Notes under the pieces: model-generated
Seen by the model: only the letters and a program-made list of their open reading frames with translations
Told to the model about the DNA's origin: nothing
The model's database searches: none
Part shown: positions 17,122 to 28,612 of the stretch, piece after piece
Layout of the letters: each line of letters starts with the position of its first letter
How positions within the stretch are numbered: position 1 is the stretch's first letter
DNA from: Zobellella iuensis
Lineage (GTDB): Bacteria; Pseudomonadota; Gammaproteobacteria; Enterobacterales; Aeromonadaceae
Assembly (NCBI RefSeq): GCF_016746085.1
Contig: NZ_JAERTZ010000014.1
Span: forward strand, 1-64,000
Length of the DNA: 64,000 bases
Reading direction: 5' to 3'
Program-made: the position numbers and the translations under genes

Positions 17122-19443
17122 TCAGCGGCGCTTTTTGCTACGGGAGCGGGACTTTTCGCCCTTTTCTCCCTTGTCGCCGCTCTTGGGCTTGGCACGCTGA
17201 CGCGACTTCAGGTTTTTGGCCCCTTTACCGGTCTTGGCCCCGGCCGGCAATGCCTCTTCCACCGTTTCGAAGTCGATCTTGCGATCATCCAGGTTCACCG
17301 CCATTACCCGCACCTTGACCTTGTCGCCCAGGCGATAGCGGCGGCGGAAGGTTTCGCCGATCAGCATCTGCCGGGCCGGGTCGAACTGGTAGTAATCGTT
17401 CTGCAGGCTGGAGATATGTACCAGGCCGTCGATGTGGATTTCATCCAGGCGTACGAAGAAGCCAAAACCGGTGACGTTGGCGATGGTGCCGCCAAACTCG
17501 TTGCCCACATGGTCGAGCATGTATTCACACTTCAGCCAGTCAGCCACGTCGCGGGTGGCGTCATCGGCCCGCCGCTCGGTCAGCGAACAGTGTTCGCCCA
17601 TGGGCGCCACTTCATCATACTGGTAATTGATGCCGCCGGTCGGGGTTCCTTTCTGACTGGGACTGCCCTGCAATCTGGCCAGCTGATACTTGATGGCCCG
17701 GTGCAGCACCAGATCCGGATAGCGGCGGATGGGCGAAGTAAAGTGGGCATAGGATTTCAGCGCCAGGCCGAAGTGGCCCATGTTGTCCGCCTGGTACACC
17801 GCCTGTTTCATGGAGCGCAACAGCATGGTCTGGATCAGCTCCGCATCCGGCCGCTCCTTGATCTGCTCGGCCAGCAGGGCGTAGTCCGCAGGCTGAGGCT
17901 CCAGGCCACCTTTCAGCTCCAGCCCCAGCTCACCGAGGAAACTGCGGAACCCAACCAGTTTCTCCTCGCTCGGCTTGTCGTGTACCCGAAACAGGGAATG
18001 GGCCTCTTGCTTCTCGATAAAACGCGCGGCGGCCACGTTGGCCTGGATCATGCACTCTTCGATGATCTTGTGGGCATCGTTGCGCACCAGGGGAACGATG
18101 CGCTCGATCTTGCGCTGGGGATTGAACACGAAGCGGGTTTCTTCGCTTTCGAATTCCACCGCGCCACGCTGATGCCGCGCTTCCTTCATCACCTGATAGA
18201 GCCGGTTCAGTTCTTCCAGATGGGGGACCAGGGGCGCATAACGCTCCCGCAGGCCCTCGTCTCCCTCCAGGATGGCCGCTACCTTGGTATAGGTGAGGCG
18301 GGCATGGGAATTCATCACCGCTTCATAGAATTTGAAGCCGGACTGCTTGCCGGTGGCCGAGATGGTGATCTCCGCGACCATGCACAGCCGATCCACCTGG
18401 GGGTTGAGCGAGCACAGGCCGTTGGACAGGACTTCCGGCAGCATGGGGATCACCTGCTCGGGGAAATACACCGAGTTGCCGCGTTGATAACCTTCGCTGT
18501 CCAGGGCCGTGCCCGGGCGAACGTAATAGGACACATCGGCAATGGCGACCCACAGCCGCCAACCGCCGGAACGCTTGGGCTGGCAGAATACCGCATCATC
18601 GAAGTCACGGGCGTCTTCCCCGTCGATGGTGACCAGCGGCAGCTCACGCAGATCCTTGCGGCCTTTCTTGGCCTCTTCCGGCACCTGCTCGGTCAGCTTG
18701 GCGATTTCTTTCTTCACCTCTTCCGGCCACACATGGGGGATGCCGTGGCTGCGCAGGGCAATTTCGATCTCCATGCCCGGATCCATGGTTTCGCCCAGCA
18801 CCTCGGTGACCTTGCCCACCCCGGTCATCCGCTTGGTCGGGCGTTGGGTAATGGAAATCACCACCACCTGGCCCATGCGCGCGCCCATGGTTTCCCCTTG
18901 CGGGATCAGAATATCCTGGGCGATACGACTGTCGTCCGGCACCACATAGCTGACGCCGTTTTCCACAAAGTAGCGGCCGACCACCTCTAGGTCTCGCGAC
19001 TTGAGCAGACGCACCACCCGTGCCTCGCGGCGCCCCTTGGCGTCGAAACGCAATGGTTGCACCAGTACATAGTCGCCGTGCATCAGGGCATCCATCTCCC
19101 GCTGGGCCAGGAACAGATCGTCACCGCCGTCATCGGGGCGCAAAAAGCCGAAGCCTTCCCGGTGACCGATAACATAGCCTTTGACCAGATTGAGTTTGTC
19201 GGGCAGGGCGTAGCATTGATTGCGGGTAAAGACCAGTTGGCCGTCCCGCTCCATGGCGCGCAGGCGGCGCCGCAAGGCTTCGGCCTGCTCTTCGCCGGCC
19301 AGGGTCAGCTCGGCAAAGAGTTCGTCCCGGGAAATGGGCGTTTGCCTGGCTTTAATGTGCTCCAGGATAAATTCCCGGCTGGGAATGGGGTTTTCATATT
19401 TTTCGGCTTCCCGCTGAAGGAAAGGGTCGTAATTTTGTGACAT
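17122..19443 (-). CDS. rnr: Ribonuclease R
   Basis: RNase R is a processive 3'-5' exoribonuclease that degrades structured RNA, including rRNA fragments and tmRNA-tagged messages. The 773-residue product has an N-terminal helix-turn-helix region, cold-shock domains, the catalytic RNB domain ([16 protein letters not shown] with its aspartates), an S1 domain (residues about 640-725) and a lysine/arginine-rich tail. The start at 19443 ([19 protein letters not shown]) matches E. coli; upstream codons are not conserved. An extended -10 promoter lies at 19476-19484. Confidence 0.96.
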   Translation of the reverse strand: MSQNYDPFLQREAEKYENPIPSREFILEHIKARQTPISRDELFAELTLAGEEQAEALRRRLRAMERDGQLVFTRNQCYALPDKLNLVKGYVIGHREGFGFLRPDDGGDDLFLAQREMDALMHGDYVLVQPLRFDAKGRREARVVRLLKSRDLEVVGRYFVENGVSYVVPDDSRIAQDILIPQGETMGARMGQVVVISITQRPTKRMTGVGKVTEVLGETMDPGMEIEIALRSHGIPHVWPEEVKKEIAKLTEQVPEEAKKGRKDLRELPLVTIDGEDARDFDDAVFCQPKRSGGWRLWVAIADVSYYVRPGTALDSEGYQRGNSVYFPEQVIPMLPEVLSNGLCSLNPQVDRLCMVAEITISATGKQSGFKFYEAVMNSHARLTYTKVAAILEGDEGLRERYAPLVPHLEELNRLYQVMKEARHQRGAVEFESEETRFVFNPQRKIERIVPLVRNDAHKIIEECMIQANVAAARFIEKQEAHSLFRVHDKPSEEKLVGFRSFLGELGLELKGGLEPQPADYALLAEQIKERPDAELIQTMLLRSMKQAVYQADNMGHFGLALKSYAHFTSPIRRYPDLVLHRAIKYQLARLQGSPSQKGTPTGGINYQYDEVAPMGEHCSLTERRADDATRDVADWLKCEYMLDHVGNEFGGTIANVTGFGFFVRLDEIHIDGLVHISSLQNDYYQFDPARQMLIGETFRRRYRLGDKVKVRVMAVNLDDRKIDFETVEEALPAGAKTGKGAKNLKSRQRAKPKSGDKGEKGEKSRSRSKKRR

Positions 19444-19475
19444 AAAGTGGTCCATTTGAGCACTGGAATAAGAGA

Positions 19476-19484
19476 AGTATATCA
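19476..19484 (-). promoter_or_regulatory. Extended -10 promoter of rnr
   Basis: On the minus strand TGATATACT contains a -10 TATACT with the TGn extension, 33 bases before the rnr start. No good -35 is seen at 17 bases, which fits an extended -10 promoter. Confidence 0.5.
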
Positions 19485-19510
19485 GTAGAGAAAGAATAAA
19501 GAGTGACAAA

Positions 19511-19547
19511 GCGCCCGGTTAAGCCAGTGCTTGCCTGAACCGGGCGC
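19511..19547 (-). terminator. luxS terminator
   Basis: GCGCCCGGTT (19511-19520) pairs with AACCGGGCGC (19538-19547), a perfect 10-base stem. On the minus strand it is followed by TTTGTC, directly after luxS. Confidence 0.7.
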
Positions 19548-19570
19548 GAGTGCCAGAGGGGGCCGGAATA

Positions 19571-20080
19571 TTAAAGGGTTTTCAGCATATCTTCCGGCAA
19601 GGAGAGTGCCTGGTTACTGTTGATGCCGATACCACGCTCGATGATATTGCGGGCAATGGCCTTGGCTTCATCCAGCGAGTGCATCACAAAGGTGCCGCAT
19701 TGATATTCATTCAACTCGGGGATCTGGGACTGATCCTCCACCTTGAGTACGTCTTCCATCGCCGCCTTCCAGGCATCGGCCACCCGTTGTTCGTCCGGCG
19801 CCCCCACCAGACTCATATAAAAACCGGTACGGCAGCCCATCGGGGAAATATCGATAATCTCCACCCCGTTGCCGTTGAGATGGTTACGCATAAAACCGGC
19901 AAACAGGTGTTCCAGGGTGTGGATGCCCTTTTCCGACAGGATTTCCTGGTTCGGCAGGCAAAAACGCAGATCAAACACGGTAATGGTGTCGTCATGGGGG
20001 GTCGCCATGGTTTTGGCTACCCGCACCGCCGGGGCCTCCATACGGGTATGGTCGACGGTAAAACTGTCCAGCAGTGGCAT
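19571..20080 (-). CDS. luxS: S-ribosylhomocysteine lyase (AI-2 synthase)
   Basis: LuxS splits S-ribosylhomocysteine into homocysteine and DPD, the precursor of autoinducer-2, in the activated methyl cycle. The 169-residue product has the iron-ligand motif HTLEH (residues 54-58), a catalytic cysteine at 83 (MGCRTGFY) and the third ligand Cys128. It is a single gene with its own terminator. Confidence 0.97.
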   Translation of the reverse strand: MPLLDSFTVDHTRMEAPAVRVAKTMATPHDDTITVFDLRFCLPNQEILSEKGIHTLEHLFAGFMRNHLNGNGVEIIDISPMGCRTGFYMSLVGAPDEQRVADAWKAAMEDVLKVEDQSQIPELNEYQCGTFVMHSLDEAKAIARNIIERGIGINSNQALSLPEDMLKTL

Positions 20081-20114
20081 TTGGTATTCCTCGACTGATG
20101 ATTCTATAGGTCAT

Positions 20115-20189
20115 TGTGGCAAAAAAGCCGGGCCGTTAAAACCGGGGACTGGGGATTCGGAAATCCGTCGTGGTCGGTCGCTACCGACC
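20115..20189 (-). terminator. Hairpins after glnB
   Basis: GGTCGGT (20172-20178) and ACCGACC (20183-20189) form a stable hairpin. Further on in the minus direction a CCGG stem ends in six T residues (20121-20126). Together they probably end the nadE-glnB transcript. The intervening sequence is of the GC-rich simple-repeat kind also seen at 17045-17115. Confidence 0.45.
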
Positions 20190-20210
20190 AGCCCCGAGCC
20201 CCCCGGCCTG

Positions 20211-22179
<1,969 letters not shown>

Positions 22180-22252
22180 GGGTCTGTCTGTGGTTGGGTC
22201 CTGATAACTGCATAGTAAAGAAAGAAGCGGGGCTTGTCAGGCCCTACCGCGC

Positions 22253-23875
22253 TCAGGGAGCCTCTGACACATGAACATCCAGGGTCGTTATCACAGGATT
22301 CTCCCGCTCAAACGGGGAAATGGGACTGTTGCTGGTTAGGCCGCTATTGCTGCGAAGCATACTGGCTCTGAGAGTTGTTTCACCCTGGGTACCTGCCTTC
22401 AGCTCGCTGCCGGACTCCACTCCGGCAATATCCTTTTCGTCACTGCTCCAGCTTACCTTGTCGGTAAGCTCTTTCTCTTCAAAGGGAAGGTAACGAATAA
22501 ATCCTTTTTCCAGTAATGTAGCAATAGAAGTATTTTCACCATCCTCCATTCTGAGCAGCAAGGATTGGCGGTAGCCGGGAGATATAATATCCACATAGAT
22601 ACCCCTGGCCACCAGCCTGGTAGTTGATGAAGGCTGCACTGTGATTGATTTCTCAATCCCCAGGAAGGAATAGAAGGACTCAAATTCGGCAGGAAGCGTA
22701 TAACCATTTACATCATAAGCATCACCGTCCTTTATCTGGGCCCTCATATATTCCAGCGCCACCCTCCTCACATATTCTTGGTATTTCTCTTCTTTCTCAC
22801 TCAAGAAGTGTTCTGGTAACACATTGAACACCACCAGGTTCCAGTCGCTGGCCACCTTGAAAAAGCCATCAATACGGACAAGGCGGCAGGACTCCAGGTA
22901 GGGGGAGGAAACATTTTCAACGGCCATTCCTGATGGAGTATCATAATGGGCATGAGGGCCATCTATTTTTTCGCCATTCTTCCACTTGATTGCATCATGC
23001 CAATGGCTAAATTCGTGTCTAGAGCCATCGAAGTGGTTTTTACAGCAAAGCCCGCAAAAAGGATCCTGTTGATTATCTATGGGGGCTCCTCTTTTTTTAT
23101 TCTCCCCTCCCCCCCGCCGCCAGTAGGACAACTGCCCCAAAAGGCTTCTCTGGGCAGGCAGTTCAGCATCGCCGAGACTCTCTAACTTGCAGGTGCAGGA
23201 TACCGTTTCCACCTCCTGTTCTTGCCGCTTGTTATTCGACGAGTCGTAGATCACCGTTTTTTCACTCACACGAATACTGGCGGGATCCTTGGCAACGGTA
23301 ATAACCGCTTTACTGGTTTCCTGAATAAGATCATCGCCTAGGTTGATCGCTACTACATCAGGAAACTTGCCTGGAGTATGGGATATCCTGGGTCCCCCTT
23401 TACCTGAGCCCAAGTTATCACCACCGGTACCGAAAGGACCGCTGCCGATGGACAGATGGGGTGACAGCACCGATTCGAGCCGCAAGCTCCCGCCGCCATC
23501 GGGCTGGCTCCAGCCTACGGTGATGTCGATCGCCTTCTTCCCGGAGGCCACCCCCGAAGGGAGCGGCGTCACCCAGGCGCCGCCGTCCCAGCCATAGTCG
23601 CTCACTCCCCATTCGATGGCATAGTCGGTATCGTCCACCCGGACCGATTCGGGAGCGCTGCTGCTGGCTATGGCCTGGTAATCGGCGATACGGCCAAACC
23701 CCCTTAGTTCATCGAGTTTCGACTCGGCCAGGCGCAGCGCCACCTCCCGGTAACGGCCGTCCCGGCTGTATTCCAGGTATACCTTGTGCAGTTGCAGCAG
23801 GGAGCCGGCCGTGACCGCCACCAGAATAAAGGCGATCACCACCTCGACCAAACCGAACCCCGCCTGCTTTTTCAT
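22253..23875 (-). CDS. pilV: PilV-like minor type IV pilin with a large C-terminal extension
   Basis: The N-terminus is a class III prepilin signal, MKKQAG|FGLVE, with Glu at +5, followed by a hydrophobic helix. Residues 1-150 look like an ordinary PilV minor pilin, but the protein runs to 540 residues; PilV is usually 150-200. The extension has a cysteine/histidine-rich part (Cys227, 229, 274, 277, 278, 330; CGLCC followed by HFDGSRHEFSHWHD) and ends with a Big-2-like immunoglobulin fold signature (VSWSSDEKDIAGVESG, about 474-507). The DNA of the extension looks less GC-rich than its neighbours. It is the last gene of the fimT-pilW-pilX-pilV operon, three bases after pilX. It may form part of the pilus tip; this is inference. 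Confidence 0.7.
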   Translation of the reverse strand: MKKQAGFGLVEVVIAFILVAVTAGSLLQLHKVYLEYSRDGRYREVALRLAESKLDELRGFGRIADYQAIASSSAPESVRVDDTDYAIEWGVSDYGWDGGAWVTPLPSGVASGKKAIDITVGWSQPDGGGSLRLESVLSPHLSIGSGPFGTGGDNLGSGKGGPRISHTPGKFPDVVAINLGDDLIQETSKAVITVAKDPASIRVSEKTVIYDSSNNKRQEQEVETVSCTCKLESLGDAELPAQRSLLGQLSYWRRGGGENKKRGAPIDNQQDPFCGLCCKNHFDGSRHEFSHWHDAIKWKNGEKIDGPHAHYDTPSGMAVENVSSPYLESCRLVRIDGFFKVASDWNLVVFNVLPEHFLSEKEEKYQEYVRRVALEYMRAQIKDGDAYDVNGYTLPAEFESFYSFLGIEKSITVQPSSTTRLVARGIYVDIISPGYRQSLLLRMEDGENTSIATLLEKGFIRYLPFEEKELTDKVSWSSDEKDIAGVESGSELKAGTQGETTLRASMLRSNSGLTSNSPISPFERENPVITTLDVHVSEAP

Positions 23876-23878
23876 TGC

Positions 23879-25045
23879 CTACTCCCAGTCCTTCCAACTG
23901 CCGGGGACATAACCGAGGGCAACAAAGGGGCTTCCACCAGCGCCCGGGCCCCCTTCGTCACAGTCATTGATATGGCAAAGCACTTTGGGGTCGTAGATGG
24001 CGGCATAATTGCCGTTGGGAAGGTCGATGTTGTTATGATTGACCAGCATCATGCCAAAGAGTTTGGCGCCGCCATTGATGGTTATCTTATATTCGTCTCC
24101 TCCCGAGGGATCGGAGTCATAGGCAAAGACCAGGCCGTAAACCTGGCTGTTGGCGTTGATGGTAAGCTGGCTGTCCTTGATAATCAGCACCACGGGCGCC
24201 GCCTGGGTTCCAATAGAACCTATGGTGCAGTGTTGGACCTTTTCCACGATAAAAACGCCGGCACCGCCCGTGATCCTGGGATCGCTGCAGCTGTTGACGA
24301 TCGCCGTGGCCCGCGCTTCGATCCTGGCCCAACCTGCGGCACTGTCCGGCTCGCCAAACACATAGTCCACCAGGTCGCCGGGAAAGTCGGCAGCGTTGGC
24401 GACAATATCCGGCCCGATAAGGGTTTCGCCGCCCGCCTTGTAGCTGTAGGCATTATCCTTGTTGCAGCCACCGTGGTGATATTCGTCCAGGCCGCAGGTC
24501 GTTGCATTGCCACCGATATCGACCTTTCCGGCCGACCAGATGGACACGGGGATGCCGGGGCCGCCGCCGTTGGGGTTGGCTACCACGGTAATAGTACCGT
24601 TGGCAGGAAAAGTGCCGGCCACCAGCAAGGGCGCGGCCGGCCCGGAATGGGCCGGATTCAAGATGCCACGCGCCGCTACCTGCACGCTGACGGTGGCAAC
24701 GGTGCCGGTTGCCAGAGTGGCCACCGACACCATATCGGTGACATTCGCCACCCCGTTGGGCGTGATGGTGACCTGGTAACTGCCGCTGGCGGAGGCGCTG
24801 GCAATGCCGCCGGAGATGGCCGTGGTGGCGGGGTTGACCCTGAGTTCCGCCATGGCCTCACTGATGCCCTTTTCGGCTGCCGCCATGGCTACCCGGTATT
24901 CGATTTCATTCAGGGTCAGGCGTTTGTCGGCGATCAGCACCTTACCGATAAAGGCCGATACCGCCGCCAGTATCGACAGCAGTATCAGGGTGAGCGCCAG
25001 GGTGGTGAATCCACGGCGCCTGGCGTGACTCATATCAGTAGTCAT
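23879..25045 (-). CDS. pilX: PilX-like minor type IV pilin, enlarged
   Basis: The 388-residue product has an N-terminal basic RRRG|FTTLALTL prepilin-like segment that lacks Glu at +5, as PilX and GspK proteins often do, then a hydrophobic helix. It ends in VPGSWKDWE, similar to PilX C-termini. PilX is usually 170-200 residues; the extra part (about 150-360) carries several paired cysteines (CGLDEYHHGGC, CHINDC) and glycine-rich beta-type sequence. It overlaps pilW by 11 bases; an ATG four codons inside (25033) is an alternative start. Confidence 0.7.
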   Translation of the reverse strand: MTTDMSHARRRGFTTLALTLILLSILAAVSAFIGKVLIADKRLTLNEIEYRVAMAAAEKGISEAMAELRVNPATTAISGGIASASASGSYQVTITPNGVANVTDMVSVATLATGTVATVSVQVAARGILNPAHSGPAAPLLVAGTFPANGTITVVANPNGGGPGIPVSIWSAGKVDIGGNATTCGLDEYHHGGCNKDNAYSYKAGGETLIGPDIVANAADFPGDLVDYVFGEPDSAAGWARIEARATAIVNSCSDPRITGGAGVFIVEKVQHCTIGSIGTQAAPVVLIIKDSQLTINANSQVYGLVFAYDSDPSGGDEYKITINGGAKLFGMMLVNHNNIDLPNGNYAAIYDPKVLCHINDCDEGGPGAGGSPFVALGYVPGSWKDWE

Positions 25046-25700
25046 CGTTTCTTATCTTCACCCGTCGCTCCAGGCTGAGGGACAGTTTCGGATTTCTGGC
25101 ATGGGTGGCGGACAGACGGATATTCACCGCCCTGACCCCGCTAGGGTTACCGCTGGAAACCAGTTCGAATTCCAGATTATCGATCACCACTTCCGGGCTG
25201 GCCACCAGCTGGGCACCGGTGCTGCAGTCGGCACTGGCCAGGGCGGCACCGGCAGGCTCGGTATACAGGGTATTGACCCTGAGCAGCTTGCCGGAGGAAG
25301 AATAGCCGTAGGTTCTGACAATACTGCCGAAACCCGAAGCCGGCTCCGGATCCCAGTATTTCACCCTGATGCAGCTGGGCCGAGTGTCCCCGGCGGCGGT
25401 ATAGAGGTCAGCCGTAGTGGAAAAGATGTATTTCCTCGCCACCGACAGGGCCGGAGAAACCTCATCGGCCATCTCCAGGGCGGCGCCGGGATGATACCCC
25501 GCCCGCTGAATATCCCGGGCGATCATATCGATCACCGCCTGCACCTCCTGATTCAGGCGAGACAGCATCAGGGTGGTAGTGCCGGATACGATAACGGCGC
25601 TAAAAAGCGCGACGCCCCCGGCCACCACCACCAGGCCGGCGACCAACGACACCAGCATTTCCACCAGGCTCATACCTTGCTGTTGCTTTACCCTCAGCAT
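25035..25700 (-). CDS. pilW: PilW-like minor type IV pilin
   Basis: The 221-residue product starts MLRVKQQQG|MSLVEML, a prepilin signal with Glu at +5, followed by a long hydrophobic helix and the PilW-type stretch IDMIARDIQRAGYHPG. It would be part of the minor-pilin complex that primes pilus assembly in the inner membrane. A longer open frame upstream is antisense-like sequence overlapping fimT and is not conserved. The start overlaps the fimT stop by seven bases. Confidence 0.82.
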   Translation of the reverse strand: MLRVKQQQGMSLVEMLVSLVAGLVVVAGGVALFSAVIVSGTTTLMLSRLNQEVQAVIDMIARDIQRAGYHPGAALEMADEVSPALSVARKYIFSTTADLYTAAGDTRPSCIRVKYWDPEPASGFGSIVRTYGYSSSGKLLRVNTLYTEPAGAALASADCSTGAQLVASPEVVIDNLEFELVSSGNPSGVRAVNIRLSATHARNPKLSLSLERRVKIRNDDY

Positions 25701-26179
25701 CGCGGCACCCCTATCAGACTGTCGTCGGAGCAGGTGCGGATGATGCTGTTGTTCCAGGTCATCACCTTGATGCCGTGGCTGCCATGGGAAAGGGTGACAT
25801 TGCCGGCAGTCAGGGTATTGCGCCGGGGCCGGAAGGTCAGCAGGCCGCCACCATAGCTGGCGGTGAGGGTGATGGCGGGAAAGCCCTGCCCATTTACGCT
25901 TTCCAGCACGGTGCCGGTACAATCGGCGGAATCCCGCAGCTGATAGCTCCAGTTGGTACTGCCCAAGCCGGTAAAGCAGACAGTGACCGCCCGGTTACGC
26001 TTGATGGACTCGCTCCGCGCCAGTTGCAGATCCGAGTAGACGACCATGCCGGCGCTGCGCACCAGATACTGCTGACGCAGCGTCTGAAAACTGGGTACGG
26101 CAATCACCAACAGCACGGCCAAAACGGCCATGCCGACCAAGAGCTCGACCAGTGTGAGACCTGCGTGACCCCGTGTCAT
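25694..26179 (-). CDS. fimT: FimT/GspH-type pseudopilin
   Basis: The 161-residue product begins MTRGHAG|LTLVELLVGMAVL, a standard prepilin signal with Glu at +5. The following LVRSAGMVVYSDLQLARSES is typical of FimT/FimU/GspH. It is the first gene of the minor-pilin operon and would take part in priming type IV pili, and possibly in DNA uptake as FimT does elsewhere. The start was set at 26179 because upstream in-frame codons lie in the antisense of the divergent pilE. Confidence 0.82.
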   Translation of the reverse strand: MTRGHAGLTLVELLVGMAVLAVLLVIAVPSFQTLRQQYLVRSAGMVVYSDLQLARSESIKRNRAVTVCFTGLGSTNWSYQLRDSADCTGTVLESVNGQGFPAITLTASYGGGLLTFRPRRNTLTAGNVTLSHGSHGIKVMTWNNSIIRTCSDDSLIGVPRC

Positions 26180-26272
26180 CTGCTTCTCCGTGAAGGGGGA
26201 GATGGCTACGGCAAAAGGCGCAGCTTGGAGTAAGCTTGATCCACAGGCCAGCTTTAGACAAGGAAGGAGCCG

Positions 26273-26665
26273 ATGCGGAAGAGCCATGGATTGAGCCTGA
26301 TGGAACTGCTGATCACCATGGCCGTGCTGGCGATCATCACCGCCGTCGCCTACCCGTCGCTTGCAAGTTATATGATAAAAAGCAAGAGGATAGAGGCGAT
26401 TCAGATGCTGTATCGAATGCAGCTCCAGCAGGAAGAATGGCGCATCTCCCATCCGGCGTACACCAGCTCGGCGGCCGATCTGATCCATCCCACCAGCAGC
26501 GCCCACTACAGCTTTAGCGCCGCCCTGTCCGGCAGCAGTTATACCCTTACCGCCACCGCCAAACCCGGTTCAGCCCAGCAGAACGACAAGGAAGGCGGCA
26601 CCAGTTGCAGTGTACTGACACTAAACCGGAGCAGTGAAAAAACGCCACCGGAATGCTGGCGATAA
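26273..26665 (+). CDS. pilE: PilE-type minor type IV pilin
   Basis: The 130-residue product begins MRKSHG|LSLMELLITMAVL with Glu at +5 and continues as a PilE-type minor pilin (AYPSLASYMIKSKRIEAIQ). Its C-terminal pair of cysteines (SCSVL and ECWR) fits the pilin D-loop. AAGGAG precedes the ATG by about five bases. It is transcribed away from fimT, so the set is split between two divergent units; in Pseudomonas and relatives it is one operon. Confidence 0.82.
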   Translation: MRKSHGLSLMELLITMAVLAIITAVAYPSLASYMIKSKRIEAIQMLYRMQLQQEEWRISHPAYTSSAADLIHPTSSAHYSFSAALSGSSYTLTATAKPGSAQQNDKEGGTSCSVLTLNRSSEKTPPECWR

Positions 26666-26811
26666 CCGGAGCCGAAGCGCCCGCCGCCTACGACTAAAAC
26701 AATGGCATTTTCACCGCGCCCGCCTCATACTCTGGCATCAGGGGCCATCATGACCCCGCCGGCCGTCAAGAGCCAACAGATCCGCACGGGTACAAACAGC
26801 AACAGGTATTG

Positions 26812-27876
26812 ATGTTTTTTCCCCGGCAGGAGACCTTGATAACGGTGAACGACATGGCTTCGGAACAGCAACGGTTAGCGGCCCTGCGCCGTTACCATAT
26901 TCTGGACACCCCGTCTGAGTCCTCTTTTGATGATATTGCCCAACTGGCCGCCTATGTCTGTGACACGCCGGTCGCGGTGATCAATTTTATCGATGATCGG
27001 CGGCAGTGGTTCAAATCGGAAGTAGGCCTGGGCGTGCGGGAAACCCCGTTGGATATCTCCATCTGTGCCCACGCCATTCGGCAGGAAGGGCTGTTCGTGG
27101 TGCAGGATACCCGTGAAGATCCTCGTTTCGCCGGCAATCCACTGATCACGGGGGAGCCCTACCTGCGTTTTTATGCCGGCGCCCTGCTGACCACGCCGGA
27201 AGGGCTGGCCCTGGGTACCTTGTGCGTCCTGGATTATCAGCCCAGGATCCTGAGTGAGCGGCAGCAAACCTTGCTAGCGGCACTGGCTCGCCAGGTGATG
27301 CGGCTGCTGGAATTGGGCCGGACCAACCGGCAGCAAGCAGAGATGCTTAACGATCTGGATCAAACCCGGGAAAAATTGGCGGTGCTGGCCGCCACCGATC
27401 CCCTGACCGGCCTGGCCAATCGCCGCGCCTTCAGCGCCCTGCTCAAGCAGCACCATCAGCAGCTCACATCCAGGTCCGAGCCGGCCAGCCTGTTGATGAT
27501 CGATATCGACTACTTCAAACAGCTCAACGACGACTATGGCCACCAGGTGGGTGACGATGCCCTGCTCCATTTTGCCCGCCTTGCCCGCAACGTATTTCGA
27601 GCCACGGACACCATAGGCCGCTGGGGAGGTGAAGAATTCCTGGTCTTGCTGCCCAATACCGATGCCGACAGGGCTCTGGTGGTGGCCGAACGGCTACGCT
27701 CCACCCTGGCCAGCACCCCGGTACCTACGCCGGCACCGCAGCCGACCATGACGGTGAGCATCGGGTTGGTGGAGCTCAGTACGACACGCAGCTTGTCCGC
27801 CACCCTCAAACGGCTGGACGACACCCTCTACCAGGCCAAGCAAGGCGGCCGAAACCAAACCCGAGTCGCCATATAG
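26812..27876 (+). CDS. GAF-GGDEF diguanylate cyclase
   Basis: The 354-residue product has an N-terminal GAF domain (about residues 25-160, beginning RRYHILDTPSESSFDDIAQL) and a C-terminal GGDEF domain with DPLTGLANRRAF and the active-site RWGGEEFL. The substrate-binding and catalytic residues are intact, so it should make cyclic di-GMP from GTP under control of a GAF ligand or redox signal. No membrane segment is seen; it is cytosolic. The start is uncertain: ATG 26812 is given, but ATG 26854 (MASEQQRLAALRRY) fits relatives better. The 3' half is duplicated just downstream. Confidence 0.85.
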   Translation: MFFPRQETLITVNDMASEQQRLAALRRYHILDTPSESSFDDIAQLAAYVCDTPVAVINFIDDRRQWFKSEVGLGVRETPLDISICAHAIRQEGLFVVQDTREDPRFAGNPLITGEPYLRFYAGALLTTPEGLALGTLCVLDYQPRILSERQQTLLAALARQVMRLLELGRTNRQQAEMLNDLDQTREKLAVLAATDPLTGLANRRAFSALLKQHHQQLTSRSEPASLLMIDIDYFKQLNDDYGHQVGDDALLHFARLARNVFRATDTIGRWGGEEFLVLLPNTDADRALVVAERLRSTLASTPVPTPAPQPTMTVSIGLVELSTTRSLSATLKRLDDTLYQAKQGGRNQTRVAI

Positions 27877-28010
27877 GCCTCGGGTTCAGGCCACGTCAGG
27901 AAACCGGTTTAACCTTTAGTTCGGCCGGGACTTCAAAGACGATGTTTTCTTCCCGCCCCGGGTGTTCCACCACGGTGCGCCCCCCCAGTTGCCGCAGGTG
28001 ATCGACGACC
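27275..28010. repeat. 736-bp tandem duplication, copy 1
   Basis: This unit carries the last part of the GAF-GGDEF gene (from its GAF/GGDEF linker) plus the final 115 bases of ispH on the other strand. Copy 2 follows directly at 28011-28746. I found only four base differences between the copies, at 27627, 27712, 27917 and 27968 (each paired with the base 736 further on). At the junction the unit ends share only CT. Confidence 0.95.
27896..28010 (-). pseudogene. ispH: Duplicated 3' fragment of ispH
   Basis: This is a second copy of the last 38 codons of ispH with its stop codon, created by the 736-bp duplication. It has no start and no upstream ispH sequence, and it is antisense to the duplicated GGDEF frame. 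It differs from the intact ispH end at two positions. Confidence 0.9.
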
Positions 28011-28612
28011 TAGCGGCACTGGCTCGCCAGGTGATGCGGCTGCTGGAATTGGGCCGGACCAACCGGCAGCAAGCAGAGATGCTTAACGATCTGGATCAAA
28101 CCCGGGAAAAATTGGCGGTGCTGGCCGCCACCGATCCCCTGACCGGCCTGGCCAATCGCCGCGCCTTCAGCGCCCTGCTCAAGCAGCACCATCAGCAGCT
28201 CACATCCAGGTCCGAGCCGGCCAGCCTGTTGATGATCGATATCGACTACTTCAAACAGCTCAACGACGACTATGGCCACCAGGTGGGTGACGATGCCCTG
28301 CTCCATTTTGCCCGCCTTGCCCGCAACGTATTTCGAGCCACGGACACCATAGGCCGCTGGGGCGGTGAAGAATTCCTGGTCTTGCTGCCCAATACCGATG
28401 CCGACAGGGCTCTGGTGGTGGCCGAACGGCTACGCTCCACCCTGGCCTGCACCCCGGTACCTACGCCGGCACCGCAGCCGACCATGACGGTGAGCATCGG
28501 GTTGGTGGAGCTCAGTACGACACGCAGCTTGTCCGCCACCCTCAAACGGCTGGACGACACCCTCTACCAGGCCAAGCAAGGCGGCCGAAACCAAACCCGA
28601 GTCGCCATATAG
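27962..28612 (+). CDS. Duplicated stand-alone GGDEF domain (truncated copy)
   Basis: The 216-residue frame opens at a GTG inside the antisense of the duplicated ispH end (first residues [17 protein letters not shown]). It then continues into the GGDEF part of the upstream gene, identical except for one Ser-to-Cys change. The GGDEF domain is complete (RWGGEEFL), but the GAF domain is missing. No good ribosome-binding site is seen at the GTG, so translation may depend on readthrough transcription from the parent gene and re-initiation, or may not occur. It could be called a pseudogene. Confidence 0.55.
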   Translation: MFHHGAPPQLPQVIDDLAALARQVMRLLELGRTNRQQAEMLNDLDQTREKLAVLAATDPLTGLANRRAFSALLKQHHQQLTSRSEPASLLMIDIDYFKQLNDDYGHQVGDDALLHFARLARNVFRATDTIGRWGGEEFLVLLPNTDADRALVVAERLRSTLACTPVPTPAPQPTMTVSIGLVELSTTRSLSATLKRLDDTLYQAKQGGRNQTRVAI

